64,000 nt of DNA from Geminocystis herdmanii PCC 6308 (GCF_000332235.1 NZ_CM001775.1:2448230-2512229), one strand, 5' to 3'; shown: positions 1 through 8,956, numbered from the stretch's first letter. A program made the numbers and translations. The notes: generated by a model from the sequence alone, not told the origin.

Positions 1-997
1 TTTGATTGAATGTAAAAGGGTGTTAAAAAAAACGGGAAACATTTTTTTACATTGTGATAAATCAGCCTCTCATCATTTAAGAATTTTATTAGATAAAATA
101 TTTGGCTCTGATAATTTTAGAAGTGAAATTATTTGGTCTTATAAAAGATGGTCAAATTCTAAAAAAGGTTTACTTAATTCTCATCAAACTATTTATTTTT
201 ATTCCAAAACAGATGATTTTAAATTTAACACTATTTATACTGATTATTCTCCCACAACAAATGTTGATCAAATATGGCAATTAAGAGAAAAAAATGGTAA
301 TGGTAAATCTGTTTATAAAAAGGATAAAAATGGTAATATAATTTTAGCTCAAGAGAAAAAAGGTGTTCCTTTATCGGATGTTTGGGAAATACCTTTTTTA
401 AATCCAAAAGCAAAAGAAAGAGTTGGTTATCCTACACAAAAACCTGTTTTACTTTTACAACAAATTATTAATATTTCTACCGATGAAGACGATTTAGTTT
501 TAGATGCTTTTTGTGGTAGTGGTACAACTTGCGTCGCATCAAAGTCTTTAAATCGTAGATTTATTGGAATAGATATATCGGAGGATGCGATCGAACTTAC
601 TAAAAAAAGATTAAATGAGATGATTATAACTAAGTCTGAACTTCTGGAAAAAGGAAAAACAAGTTATATGGAAAAATCAGAAGAAGAACTATTTTTATTG
701 AAAAGTATTAATGCTATTCCTGTACAAAGAAATAACGGCATTGATGGTTTTTTGAAAAGACAATTTAATGATAAACCTATACCCGTTAGAATACAGAAAA
801 AAGATGAAACTTTAGAAGATGCGATCGCCTCTATTAATAATTCAGAACAAGCAAAAAAAAGTGATTTTAAAATAGTTATTCAAACTAACAATTATCATCA
901 GTTATTCTCTTTAGAAGATAATAAAATTATCATTATTAAATCTTCTGAATTATTGATTAATGAAGAATTAAGTAAAATAAATATTCTGGCAAGTTAA
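1..997 (+). CDS. Site-specific DNA methyltransferase, beta class (N4/N6 amino), 5'-truncated by window edge
   Basis: Transfers a methyl group from AdoMet to an exocyclic amino group of adenine or cytosine in DNA. The reading frame is open at the left edge, so the catalytic [DNS]PP[YFW] motif and the N-terminus lie outside the window. Visible are the segment GNIFLHCD typical of this family, the PTQKP motif, and the AdoMet-binding motif DAFCGSGTT, in that order, which is the beta-class permutation (catalytic motif before motif I). About 120 residues follow motif I, including RNNGIDGF and PIPVRIQKKDETLEDA, a C-terminal extension seen in restriction-linked methyltransferases. No endonuclease gene is visible downstream; the next gene is convergent. 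Confidence 0.85.
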   Translation, partial: LIECKRVLKKTGNIFLHCDKSASHHLRILLDKIFGSDNFRSEIIWSYKRWSNSKKGLLNSHQTIYFYSKTDDFKFNTIYTDYSPTTNVDQIWQLREKNGNGKSVYKKDKNGNIILAQEKKGVPLSDVWEIPFLNPKAKERVGYPTQKPVLLLQQIINISTDEDDLVLDAFCGSGTTCVASKSLNRRFIGIDISEDAIELTKKRLNEMIITKSELLEKGKTSYMEKSEEELFLLKSINAIPVQRNNGIDGFLKRQFNDKPIPVRIQKKDETLEDAIASINNSEQAKKSDFKIVIQTNNYHQLFSLEDNKIIIIKSSELLINEELSKINILAS

Positions 998-1025
998 ATA
1001 AACAAGATAAGAAATTTAGTAATGA

Positions 1026-1526
1026 CTACTTATTAAAAAGTGCTAAAAGTTTAAATAAAGTTACTTTAGTTTCTGCGGTAGTTTCTCCTAATAAACCTGC
1101 TATTTCTTGGGCAACTTTCATTTGATTATGAACAACTTTATTAACTTTACTAATCATTTCTTCCTGCATTTCTTTTAATTCTTTTTGTTGCAAAATTTCT
1201 GATGTTATATCTGTCATAATGCACAAAATAAAATTTTCTTCTGGTATAGGAAAAATAAATTCTTTGACAATAATATTATGGGTGATATATTCTGTTTCTC
1301 TATTTTTGATTACCTGTTTTTTATCCCATGCCTCTTTAATATGACGAATATCTCCTAATATTTCTGTTACTGGTTTACCAATTATTTGCTCATTTTCTAT
1401 TTTAAATAGTTGACAAAATGATGGATTTACTAATCTTATTACTAAGTGACGATCGATAGCAATTAAGGCATTAGGATCATATTCCCACAACAATTTATAA
1501 AGATTAGTTTGACTACTTTCTAACAT
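1026..1526 (-). CDS. PAS-domain regulator linked to hydrogenase genes
   Basis: A 166-residue soluble protein with one PAS fold (residues about 10-115; NPSFCQLFKIENEQIIGKPV followed by an ITSE PAC-type end), a short coiled linker, and a conserved-looking tail containing QEIAGLLGETTAETK. From memory, this tail resembles that of PAS proteins found next to hydrogenase genes in anaerobic bacteria; I could not check it. No kinase, GGDEF or DNA-binding domain is present, so it is probably a small sensor or protein-interaction module. It starts 33 bp after the 2Fe-2S gene and two genes after hoxH on the same strand, so it is likely co-transcribed. Ligand and output are unknown. Confidence 0.75.
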   Translation of the reverse strand: MLESSQTNLYKLLWEYDPNALIAIDRHLVIRLVNPSFCQLFKIENEQIIGKPVTEILGDIRHIKEAWDKKQVIKNRETEYITHNIIVKEFIFPIPEENFILCIMTDITSEILQQKELKEMQEEMISKVNKVVHNQMKVAQEIAGLLGETTAETKVTLFKLLALFNK

Positions 1527-1558
1527 AATTATTAGTAATAAATTTTAGAGTATTTTTA

Positions 1559-1813
1559 TTATTTGATCATGGGTAATATTTCTTTTAAAAATTTGTCTTC
1601 TAAATTCTGAGGGCTAATATGAATAAAGTGTTTATCTCTAAATTTCATCACAATTCCAGAGCTACAAGTTTCTAAACAAAATGAGCCTTTTAGTTCTACT
1701 TTATCGTTAAGATCGTATTGGTTTATTAATGATTGTATTTGCGGTAAAACTTCATAAACCCCTAATTGGTGACAAGCTGAACCCATACACAAATATAAGT
1801 TTTCTTTGACCAT
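1559..1813 (-). CDS. (2Fe-2S) thioredoxin-like ferredoxin, HoxE/NuoE type
   Basis: An 84-residue protein with the thioredoxin-like [2Fe-2S] pattern: CMGSAC near residue 9 (C-x4-C) and CLETC near residue 47 (C-x3-C). This is the fold of the C-terminal half of NuoE/HoxE, which carries electrons in hydrogenase or NADH-dehydrogenase diaphorase modules. A strong ribosome-binding site (AAAGGAG) lies 9 bp before the ATG. It begins 45 bp after hoxH on the same strand. It is much shorter than full HoxE (about 160 aa) because the N-terminal helical part is absent, so it is either a dedicated electron carrier or a redox-sensing partner of HoxH and the PAS protein. Confidence 0.8.
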   Translation of the reverse strand: MVKENLYLCMGSACHQLGVYEVLPQIQSLINQYDLNDKVELKGSFCLETCSSGIVMKFRDKHFIHISPQNLEDKFLKEILPMIK

Positions 1814-1857
1814 AATTTGAACTCCTTTAAGATGAAGGGTGGTGCATCGCCCTACTT

Positions 1858-3288
1858 TTAATTTTTGTATTTTTCCTTAATAATTTTCCCCTCATAATTT
1901 AATAATTCGATGTGTAGTGGCATCTGTCCGATGGCATGAGTCGAGCAACTTAAACAAGGATCGAAACAACGAATACCTGCTTCTACACGGTTTAACATTC
2001 CTTCGGGTATTTCTTCTCCATGAATATAATGTTTAGCAATCTGGGTAACGGTTTGATTCATAGCAAGGTTATTTTGCCCTGTGGCAATAATCAAGTTAAC
2101 TTTTTTGATTAAGCCATTATCATCAACTTCGTAATCGTGAAAAAGTGTACCTCTGGGCGCTTCACTTACTCCTATTCCTTTTAAGTAGTTAATTCCTGCC
2201 TCTGCCCTGACTCTGGTTGACAAAATGTCGGGATCGTGTATTAACTTTTCAATGGCTTCTAAACAGGCGACAATCTCAATTAAACGGGCATAATGATAAA
2301 AGAATGAAGACGTAGCGACACGACTACCAGCACGATGACGAAATTCTTGTAGCTCCTGATCTGCTTGGAGTGTGCCAATACGATCGCACACATTTAATCT
2401 TGCCAAAGGACCTACCCTATAGATACCATTAGGATAGCCTAAAGGTTTATAGTAAGGGAATTTGAGATAAGACCAATTTTCCACCGCTTCCCCTAGAAAG
2501 TCTTGATAGTTATCCTCACTCAAACCATCGGCAACGATATTGCCTTCACTGTCGATGAATCGTAGATGTCCGCCGTAGTGTTCCCAAGTGCCATCAGGGG
2601 CAACTAAACCCATAAATAAAGAGTCAAATTTACCAAATATATCGATTTCTGAGCTTAATTCGCTATCTAAGAGCTTTTTAAACAGATTTAGAGCTAAAGC
2701 GGTGGTTTTCTTCGCTTCAGGCAAATTATCTTCAATCCACTGGCGATTATGTTCGGTTAAGGGCGATCGCACTCCTCCGGGTACAGCCCAAGCGGCATGA
2801 ATTTTTCTTGCCCCGAGTATTTCAATAATGTTTTGACCAAAAGCGCGTAAACGGATACCGGCACGAGCCAAATCTGGATCAGTCGCCATCAAGCCAAAAA
2901 CATTACGGGTAGAGGGATTGGAGTCCCAACCTAAAAGAAAATCAGGGCTACTGAGATGAAAAAACGAAAGAGCATGGGATTGAGTTATCTGCGCTAAATT
3001 CATCATACGGCGTAATTTTTCCCCTGTTGGAGGGATTTTTACTCCTAAAATTTTATCTCCAGTTTTCGCAGATGCTAATAAGTGACTAACAGGGCAAATA
3101 CCACAAATACGGGCAGTAATTCCCGCCATTTCAAACATGGGGCGACCTTCGCAAAATTTCTCAAAACCCCGAAATTCTACTACATGAAAACGGGCATTAT
3201 TTACCTCTCCTCGATCGTCTAAATAAATAGAAATTTTAGCGTGTCCTTCGATACGAGTAACAGGATCAATAATAACTGTTTTTGACAT
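1858..3288 (-). CDS. hoxH: Bidirectional [NiFe] hydrogenase large subunit HoxH
   Basis: Catalytic subunit of the cyanobacterial NAD(P)-coupled bidirectional hydrogenase, interconverting H2 with protons and electrons. The 476-residue sequence resembles Synechocystis HoxH throughout. It has the RIEGHAKI start, the L1 nickel motif RICGIC (Cys62, Cys65) and the L2 motif DPCLSC (Cys445, Cys448) followed by [10 protein letters not shown] and an 18-residue C-terminal tail, consistent with the peptide removed by the HoxW protease during maturation. HoxE, F, U and Y are not adjacent: upstream is mraY (68 bp away), and downstream are a small 2Fe-2S protein and a PAS protein. The diaphorase and small subunits must therefore be elsewhere in the genome or absent. 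Confidence 0.95.
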   Translation of the reverse strand: MSKTVIIDPVTRIEGHAKISIYLDDRGEVNNARFHVVEFRGFEKFCEGRPMFEMAGITARICGICPVSHLLASAKTGDKILGVKIPPTGEKLRRMMNLAQITQSHALSFFHLSSPDFLLGWDSNPSTRNVFGLMATDPDLARAGIRLRAFGQNIIEILGARKIHAAWAVPGGVRSPLTEHNRQWIEDNLPEAKKTTALALNLFKKLLDSELSSEIDIFGKFDSLFMGLVAPDGTWEHYGGHLRFIDSEGNIVADGLSEDNYQDFLGEAVENWSYLKFPYYKPLGYPNGIYRVGPLARLNVCDRIGTLQADQELQEFRHRAGSRVATSSFFYHYARLIEIVACLEAIEKLIHDPDILSTRVRAEAGINYLKGIGVSEAPRGTLFHDYEVDDNGLIKKVNLIIATGQNNLAMNQTVTQIAKHYIHGEEIPEGMLNRVEAGIRCFDPCLSCSTHAIGQMPLHIELLNYEGKIIKEKYKN

Positions 3289-3355
3289 AATTGTTACCTC
3301 TTTTAGTTAGAGAAAAGTGGTTATACCTCAATCCTAAATCATTTAGACATAGTAT

Positions 3356-4435
3356 TTAATATATTTTTAATTTCATCAACACCAATAAAATTAAGATCGT
3401 GTTAATAACATAAAATGCCCCCACAATTTGAGTTTCTGTCCAACCACTTAATTCTAAATGATGATGAATCGGCGCCATTTTAAATAGTCTTTTTCCTTTT
3501 CCATGTTGATCCTTTGTCGCTTTATAATAACTTACTTGAGCAATTACCGATAAAGACTCAATAAAAAATAATAAACTAATAATAAATAATGCCCATAAAT
3601 TTTGACTCAAAATACCCACTGCCGCTAATCCAGCCCCTAGTGCTAATGAACCAGTATCTCCCATGAATACCGAGGCTTTATTTCGATTATGAACGATAAA
3701 ACCAAGACATCCTCCGCTAATAGCCAAACAAAAAGCGAGTAAGTCAGGGTGATTTACACCTGTTAAAATACCTAAACCTAAAAATGCGATCGCACCTGTA
3801 CCTCCTGCTAAACCATCAACACCATCAGTCAAGTTAGTGGCATTACTTTCCGCTACGATAACAAAAATAGCTACAAACCAGAAAAGAAAACTCAGGGGTA
3901 AAATAATATTGAAGGGTAAACTAACGTTAGTAATAGAATCAGGTTGACTTATAGACATCCAAAAGCAGAAAACCACGGCAAAAGCGATTTGTAAAACTAA
4001 TTTTTGCTTAGGAGTTAATCCCATATTGGTTTTTTTGCGCAAAATTTGCCAATCATCTACCCAACCGATAAATCCATAGGCAAGAGTTACTAAAGCCACA
4101 GCTATAACTTCTGGAGTAAATCTTCCCATGATTAAGCCGATAATTACCGCCGTAGGAATGAAGAAAATTCCCCCCATAGTAGGTGTACCAGCTTTTTTGA
4201 GGTGACTTTGAGGTCCATCTTCTTGTATTATTTGAGATGCTTTAATTTTTTGTAAAACAGGTACAACGATATAACCTAATATCGCACTGACGATCGAGCT
4301 TAAAAACAGAGGTAAAATTGCTACAGCATCAAGGAAAGTGAAAGCAACGACAATTAAAATCAAGGCTAAAAAACCCAGCAAAAACCATCCCGACGGATTA
4401 AAAAGGCGCTTAACAGAGGAGGTATTAGTTTCCAT
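3356..4435 (-). CDS. mraY: Phospho-N-acetylmuramoyl-pentapeptide-transferase
   Basis: Integral membrane enzyme that makes lipid I by moving phospho-MurNAc-pentapeptide from UDP to undecaprenyl phosphate, the first membrane step of peptidoglycan synthesis. Signature residues are visible: GTPTMGG, the acidic pair in GWVDDW, NATNLTDGVDGLAGG, the VFMGDTGSLALG motif, and HHHLELSGW near the C-terminus. About ten hydrophobic segments are present. I place the start at the ATG at 4435 (METNTSS...); an upstream in-frame ATG at 4462 would add nine hydrophobic residues. The length of 359 aa fits the family. It precedes hoxH by 68 bp on the same strand, but the functions are unrelated. Confidence 0.95.
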   Translation of the reverse strand: METNTSSVKRLFNPSGWFLLGFLALILIVVAFTFLDAVAILPLFLSSIVSAILGYIVVPVLQKIKASQIIQEDGPQSHLKKAGTPTMGGIFFIPTAVIIGLIMGRFTPEVIAVALVTLAYGFIGWVDDWQILRKKTNMGLTPKQKLVLQIAFAVVFCFWMSISQPDSITNVSLPFNIILPLSFLFWFVAIFVIVAESNATNLTDGVDGLAGGTGAIAFLGLGILTGVNHPDLLAFCLAISGGCLGFIVHNRNKASVFMGDTGSLALGAGLAAVGILSQNLWALFIISLLFFIESLSVIAQVSYYKATKDQHGKGKRLFKMAPIHHHLELSGWTETQIVGAFYVINTILILLVLMKLKIY

Positions 4436-4646
4436 AGCAAAAAAGAATAAACAATAAACCATTAATTATTATCAATGATCCGATTCTTCTTGACAAAAAT
4501 ATTTTCCTTCTGTCATTGGGAGGTTATTTTCCTTTTTCCTTCGATAACTACATAGAAAAGATGATCCCATAGGTATTTCTGATCACAAACAGCTTGTTAG
4601 TTTACAGAAAAAAATCTAATTTCAATCAACATCATTTATAATAATA

Positions 4647-4718
4647 TGGGCGATACTGGATTTGAACCAGTGACGTCCTGCTTGTAAGGCAGGCGCTCTA
4701 CCACTGAGCTAATCGCCC
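4647..4718 (-). tRNA. tRNA-Val (anticodon TAC)
   Basis: A 72-nt cloverleaf on the minus strand. The acceptor stem GGGCGAT pairs fully with ATCGCCC and the discriminator base is A. The D-arm is GCTC/GAGC; the anticodon stem CCTGC/GCAGG encloses loop CTTACAA with anticodon TAC; the T-loop is TTCAAAT. CCA is not encoded. It lies between mraY and a DUF2227 gene. Confidence 0.95.
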
Positions 4719-4763
4719 TTAATCACGTTTTCTATTATAGCAACTAATTTTTAAAAATGCAAT

Positions 4764-5330
4764 ATGCCTTCGGGAAAAACTCACGATCGAATCACATGGT
4801 ACAGTTTACCCTTAGTTATAATCCTTTTTGCCATCATTACCCGACAACTAGATTTAACCTTATTAGCTAGTATCGGTTTTATTTTTAGTGGGTTGATGTT
4901 TGGACCTGATTTAGATATTTATTCGGTACAATTTCAGCGTTGGGGAGTATTGCGCTTTATTTGGCTTCCCTATCAAAAAAAATTAAAACATCGATCGATC
5001 ATCTCTCATGGTTTTATCATAGGTACGATCGTCAGAATTTTATATCTAAGTCTGATACTGTTTATTCTGGCTATTTTTTTTGTGGCTATTGCTCAATTAA
5101 TTTTAGGTTTTTCTTGGCATTGGCAAAAATTTATAGTTTACGGTATAACTATCGTTAAAAATCAATATTGGCAAGAAGTGTTATCTTTATTTATCGGTTT
5201 AGAGTTAGGGGCAATGAGCCATTATTTAGCGGATAATATTGGTAGTTGGTGGAAGTCGAAAAATAAACCTACCAAAAATCGTCAAAAATCCGTGAGAAAA
5301 AATCCCAGAAGGGTTAAAACAAAAAAATAG
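4764..5330 (+). CDS. DUF2227 family putative metal-binding membrane protein
   Basis: A 188-residue protein starting MPSGKTHDRIT and containing GLMFGPDLDIYS, LKHRSIISHG and ELGAMSHYLADN. These histidine and aspartate motifs characterise DUF2227, a cyanobacterial family annotated as putative metal-binding. Two to three hydrophobic stretches (residues about 15-50, 90-115 and 125-150) predict membrane association. The C-terminus is a basic tail. The last base of the TAG stop is the first base of the 307-bp repeat element that follows, so the original 3' flank has been replaced. Function unknown. Confidence 0.8.
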   Translation: MPSGKTHDRITWYSLPLVIILFAIITRQLDLTLLASIGFIFSGLMFGPDLDIYSVQFQRWGVLRFIWLPYQKKLKHRSIISHGFIIGTIVRILYLSLILFILAIFFVAIAQLILGFSWHWQKFIVYGITIVKNQYWQEVLSLFIGLELGAMSHYLADNIGSWWKSKNKPTKNRQKSVRKNPRRVKTKK

Positions 5331-5637
5331 AGCTTTTAACTGTTAACTAATAGTTTATTATAGTTGTTTATACCTACTCACGGGATAAAGGTTGACATTT
5401 TTTTTAAAATATGTTAGCTTTTAATGAAGTCGATAACCAAGACTGTTAAAACTATTTAATTTAAAGATTAAATTAAATAAAAATTAGTTATTATTCAAGA
5501 TTAATCAATTAATTAGAATAATAAAAGTAGGGTGGGTTACACCCGAATCAACGCTTGTGGACAGTATCAAGCCGACTTGACTGGTAGAAGCAAGAAGTAA
5601 ACGTCATAGGTAACTATGAGTAAGTTTTATATAACAG
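5330..5637 (+). mobile_element. 307-bp IS200/IS605-derived non-autonomous element, copy A
   Basis: Nearly identical to 22054-22360 and 57984-58291 (both inverted relative to this copy); differences seen are homopolymer length and one base. Reading + from 5529, the sequence encodes GYTRINACGQ...LTGRSKK followed by TAA at 5598-5600, which resembles the C-terminus of TnpB proteins (compare VGHTEINAS in the tnpB remnant at 59.5 kb). After the stop comes a hairpin CATAG-GTAA-CTATG (5605-5618), like an IS200/IS605 right end. A perfect 11-bp inverted repeat with a 3-nt loop lies at 5454-5478. I infer an internally deleted element keeping both ends and possibly the omega-RNA region. No gene lies between 5331 and 5687. 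Confidence 0.65.
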
Positions 5638-5687
5638 AAATCGATTAAATATTTATTGTCTTCCTGTTTTCTGTCTTTGGAATCTAA

Positions 5688-6539
5688 TTAACAAGGAATT
5701 TCTTCCCAGTCGTAGCCACGGGTTAGACGAATTTGAGCTAAAGTGAAGATGACGGGTATAATTCTTGTATAGTTGACTGCGATCGTCCTCCACCCCAAAT
5801 CAGCCAGGAAACAACCCCACAAAACAGGACCTAAAAAGGCAAAAATACCTTTAACAGCGGTATATCTAGCGGTACTAATTATCATACCTCGCTTTGCCAT
5901 TTGTAAAGCAATTTGATGTTGTAATTGGGTTGCCGTAGCGATGCCTCCTTGAATAAGACTTGTTTTCGCTACTTGATAGGTTGCAAAATGTAGGGCGAAT
6001 TGTTGGGCAATTTTTTGTAGTAGCCAAGGTTTTAAGATAGAACTCACGGCGACTAAACTTCCCCCTTGTAGTAAAATTTTTAGAGGATCATGTTGTAAGT
6101 TTAGCGGTAAAGGTTCGGGATTTGTACTGTCTGCTAAAGAAGAAATTACCTTATTTTTGAGGGATTTTTGCTCTGATGGCGGTAATTTGTGCCATGCTTT
6201 TTGGAGCAAATTTAAAAATATTTCACTTTCAATTTCGATCGTACTCATTTGTTGAGCATAAGAAATTTTGAGATAACGACATACTTGAATCAAAACATCT
6301 CGATAGCCAATCTTCTGAGTTTGTCCACGCAATACAGTTATACCATCAGCCGCTAAAAAACGGAAACGATTTTCTAAAGTATCTAACCAAGTATGCCAAT
6401 CGTAGCTTTGCACATCTAAAGGTTCTGGAGTTTGTAAGTAATCTAACGGATTTAATCGACGAGAAAAAAGAATATTGGTGACTTGTTGCAATTCATCTTC
6501 GGTTGCTAATTCTAAAACGGTTCTTAATTCATCTACCAT
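5688..6539 (-). CDS. YaaW/UPF0174 family protein
   Basis: A 283-residue protein beginning MVDELRTVLELATEDELQQ with the following ILFSRRLNPLDYL segment, the signature of the cyanobacterial YaaW-like (UPF0174) family. Residues about 150-265 contain several apolar, glycine-rich segments (LLQGGSLVAVSSIL, GIFAFLGPVLWGCFLADLGW) suggesting membrane insertion. The function of the family is not established. It stands alone; the upstream 180 bp separate it from the 634-residue gene on the same strand and the downstream side is the 307-bp element. Confidence 0.65.
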   Translation of the reverse strand: MVDELRTVLELATEDELQQVTNILFSRRLNPLDYLQTPEPLDVQSYDWHTWLDTLENRFRFLAADGITVLRGQTQKIGYRDVLIQVCRYLKISYAQQMSTIEIESEIFLNLLQKAWHKLPPSEQKSLKNKVISSLADSTNPEPLPLNLQHDPLKILLQGGSLVAVSSILKPWLLQKIAQQFALHFATYQVAKTSLIQGGIATATQLQHQIALQMAKRGMIISTARYTAVKGIFAFLGPVLWGCFLADLGWRTIAVNYTRIIPVIFTLAQIRLTRGYDWEEIPC

Positions 6540-6716
6540 TTGTCTATCTCACACCATAAAACATACTTTTTCATTATATAGACTTTTGAAAATTCCGTAA
6601 CGATAAAATGATCTCTTGCAAAATAAAATATTAGATAGGATGAACCAGAATAATCTGTACAAATGTACGGGGGAAGTTCAATTATCACTTTTCCCTTTTT
6701 CTTTTTTCCGACTGAG

Positions 6717-8621
6717 TTATTCAGCACCTCTCATTAAATTAATAATTGTTGTTTTATCTAACGTCTCCGGAGAAAGATTAATATATTCTTCTTCTTTATT
6801 AGATGGTATTCTATCCACAATTTTTGCTCCCGCCATAATTAAAATTTCACGAAAATCAATAGAATTAAACAATTTACTGGCTAGATATTGCTTTGTTTTT
6901 TGAGACTGTTTATTTTGACTAGAAGTAATAGAATTGCCGATACTTATATTTGCAAAATACACTCTATTTTCTTCATTAATATTAACAATTAAACCTAAAA
7001 TATTTTGCTTTTTAGTAATAGTTACATTAGCAAAGGCAATAATTTTATTAACATCTACTATATAATTTCTGTTAAAATCATCTGGTTTTTCCTGTGCTAC
7101 TAAAAATTTAGCTTCAACTTTTTCTCCTTCTATGAAATTATAATAATTTGCCATTAAAATTCTCGCTTCGTAATCAGCTTGTTTAAAATAAAAAAGCTCA
7201 ACTGCACCATTCGGAGGCGGTGCATCCGTAACATCCCCTGAAAATAAAATCTCTTTTTCTTTTGCATAATAATTGGCATCCCAACCAATTTTTCCTAATT
7301 CTCCGATTACAGATAAGTCTAAATCAACTCTGTTTTTCTTCGTATTTGTCCAATGAATCCCGACAATCATATCTTCCGTAGTGGTAACATAAGTACCTGT
7401 GGGAAAATATCCTGTGAATTGTTTTTCTGTGGCGGGTAAAGCATAATGAACGTTATGGGGAATATAAATAGTTTTGCCCTCAACATTTTTTTTCACATCT
7501 TCCACAATAGAATTGACGACAATATCTAAGGCTTGTTGAGTTTTATCTTTAACCATATCCCACCATTCAAAATCAAATTCTGTTGCCCAACCTTTACCAT
7601 TTCTCACTCGATAAACGATGGCATCTGTAATCTCTAAGCGGTATTTTAAGGCATAAGCGAGGCGAATTTTGCGAAAAATAGTTGCTTTTTTGATTTTTTG
7701 GGCTAAAGTTTCTAGGTTTAATTTTTCATATTTTATTTGACTGGTGATATTATTTAGATAGTCAACAGGAAGGGGTTTATGTAATTTTTTCGCTTTTTTT
7801 CTTAACTGATTAAAATATGTTTTATTTTGTGAAATGGATTTCATCGCTAAAAATAATGGTTTGAAGCGAAAGAAAATTGAGGCTAAATCATCGGGTGCGT
7901 TTTTGAGCAAAGTATCCAAAAATTTACCGTTAGATTGTTTGATTTTATCGATGAGATATTTATTTTTTATTAGCAAAGATTCATCAGTTAATTTACTGAT
8001 CAAATGACGCAAAAATTCTACGGGTTCTGATGGTACAATGCCATAAAAGTCATAGAGTAAGGCTTTTAATTCTCGGTTGCCAATTTTTTCCACAAAGGAG
8101 GGATTATATTGATGACTTTTGATGATGTCCATTATATCATCGAGGGTTTCTTGTGCTAAGGCAATACCATTGGCTAAATTAATAATCTGCTCAAGAATTT
8201 CATCTGCCGTCATGGCTTTAATCACCACCAACGGAATATCATCGGTGATAGCAGGTAACTCTAATATTTCTTTGGGGATATAAACTGCGTCTTCTCGATA
8301 AATACCTAGTCTTTCAAAGCCATAGGTGGTAATGTAATGAATGATTTGTTGCGTAACCAGTAATTCTAAATCCGATTCTTGAATTATTTGCCAAGATTTA
8401 TGAAAGGCGGAATTGGCTTTAATTCCTGAAATACCGACAACACTTTCAATTATTTCAAACAAGTTTTTATTAGGTTCGATCGTATCTTCAAGAATATAAC
8501 CATTTTGAATTGTTCTCACCAATACTGACTCAGGTAAGTTTTTCTTTTCCTTATTCTTAACTTCGATCACGAAGTGGTGCAGCTCGATCGCATTAAATAA
8601 TCTTAACGTTGCTTTATTCAT
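6717..8621 (-). CDS. Unknown 634-aa protein with a TerD-like C-terminal region
   Basis: I do not recognise the whole protein. Residues about 1-230 are mixed alpha/beta and contain VVGISGIKANSAFHKSW and QQIIHYITTYGFERLG. The middle (about 260-390) is lysine-rich and helical. Residues about 400-520 contain VGIHWTNTKKNRVDLDLSV and GDVTDAPPPNGAVELFYF, which resemble the Ca2+-binding TerD fold of tellurite/stress proteins (DLDLS plus a later GD motif). No signal peptide or membrane helix is seen, so it is probably cytosolic. It lies between the YaaW-like gene and an interrupted tRNA and is not visibly part of a ter operon. The TerD relationship is inference from motif shape only. Confidence 0.55.
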   Translation of the reverse strand: MNKATLRLFNAIELHHFVIEVKNKEKKNLPESVLVRTIQNGYILEDTIEPNKNLFEIIESVVGISGIKANSAFHKSWQIIQESDLELLVTQQIIHYITTYGFERLGIYREDAVYIPKEILELPAITDDIPLVVIKAMTADEILEQIINLANGIALAQETLDDIMDIIKSHQYNPSFVEKIGNRELKALLYDFYGIVPSEPVEFLRHLISKLTDESLLIKNKYLIDKIKQSNGKFLDTLLKNAPDDLASIFFRFKPLFLAMKSISQNKTYFNQLRKKAKKLHKPLPVDYLNNITSQIKYEKLNLETLAQKIKKATIFRKIRLAYALKYRLEITDAIVYRVRNGKGWATEFDFEWWDMVKDKTQQALDIVVNSIVEDVKKNVEGKTIYIPHNVHYALPATEKQFTGYFPTGTYVTTTEDMIVGIHWTNTKKNRVDLDLSVIGELGKIGWDANYYAKEKEILFSGDVTDAPPPNGAVELFYFKQADYEARILMANYYNFIEGEKVEAKFLVAQEKPDDFNRNYIVDVNKIIAFANVTITKKQNILGLIVNINEENRVYFANISIGNSITSSQNKQSQKTKQYLASKLFNSIDFREILIMAGAKIVDRIPSNKEEEYINLSPETLDKTTIINLMRGAE

Positions 8622-8721
8622 CTTTCAATATCCTTGAATTATAAAGAGGGCGAGAGATAAAATTAGTTCTTAATACTAATGGCTTACGCCACTATAAGGA
8701 ATCTCTTTTGCCCCCTTTTGT

Positions 8722-8886
8722 TGGGGAAGGCAGGAATCGAACCTGCAACCAGCGGGTTATGAGCCAAATTTAGGAACTTGCTTTGCATGATGCGGAAAGT
8801 AATGATTGGAAAAAAGCCAAAATTAAGGAACTTTCTGTGCATCATGCGGAAAGTAAAACGCTGCTCTACCATTGAGCTACTCCCCC
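8722..8886 (-). tRNA. tRNA-Met (CAT) interrupted by a 93-nt insertion in the anticodon stem
   Basis: On the minus strand all arms of a 72-nt tRNA are present: acceptor GGGGGAG with CTTCCCC and discriminator A, D-stem GCTC/GAGC, anticodon stem GCGGG/CCCGC around loop CTCATAA, and T-stem GCAGG/CCTGC with loop TTCGATT. The 5' strand of the anticodon stem is split after GCG (8859) and resumes with GG (8765). The intervening 8766-8858 is 93 nt, not at the canonical intron site (37/38) and far too short for a group I intron. Removing it restores a perfect cloverleaf. The anticodon CAT fits elongator tRNA-Met, or tRNA-Ile2 if lysidine-modified. Either a pseudogene or an unusually processed tRNA. Confidence 0.75.
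8766..8858 (-). repeat. Tandem 37-nt palindromic repeat pair inserted in the tRNA
   Basis: The inserted 93 nt contain two 37-nt units that match at about 32 positions (both begin TTACTTTCCGCAT and end AATTT) separated by a T-rich spacer. Each unit has an internal inverted repeat (GCAT/ATGC; ACTTTC...GAAAGT in the first unit). In both units GGCT follows directly; in the second unit that GGCT is tRNA sequence, which hints at how insertion occurred. No other copy was seen in the window. Confidence 0.75.
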
Positions 8887-8956
8887 TTTATTGTTCCCAT
8901 TTTTAGTTTAACAATAAAACATGAAAAAGAAAAAGTAAAGATAATATAGTGGATAT

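Noticed and set aside
1858-4462. Functional hox-mraY operon
   Set aside because: Same strand and 68 bp apart, but the functions are unrelated and nothing in the sequence shows co-transcription; adjacency alone is weak.
6533-6727. Small minus-strand frame between the YaaW-like and 634-aa genes
   Set aside because: No ribosome-binding site, no domain, and overlaps the start of the YaaW-like gene; composition not gene-like.
8766-8858. Group I intron in the tRNA
   Set aside because: 93 nt is far too short, the position is in the anticodon stem rather than the loop, and no P/Q/R/S-like core is visible.
8684-8872. 62-residue minus-strand frame with two similar FRxMxxKFLN segments
   Set aside because: It lies wholly over the interrupted tRNA; the repeated peptide is only the translation of the two 37-nt repeats.
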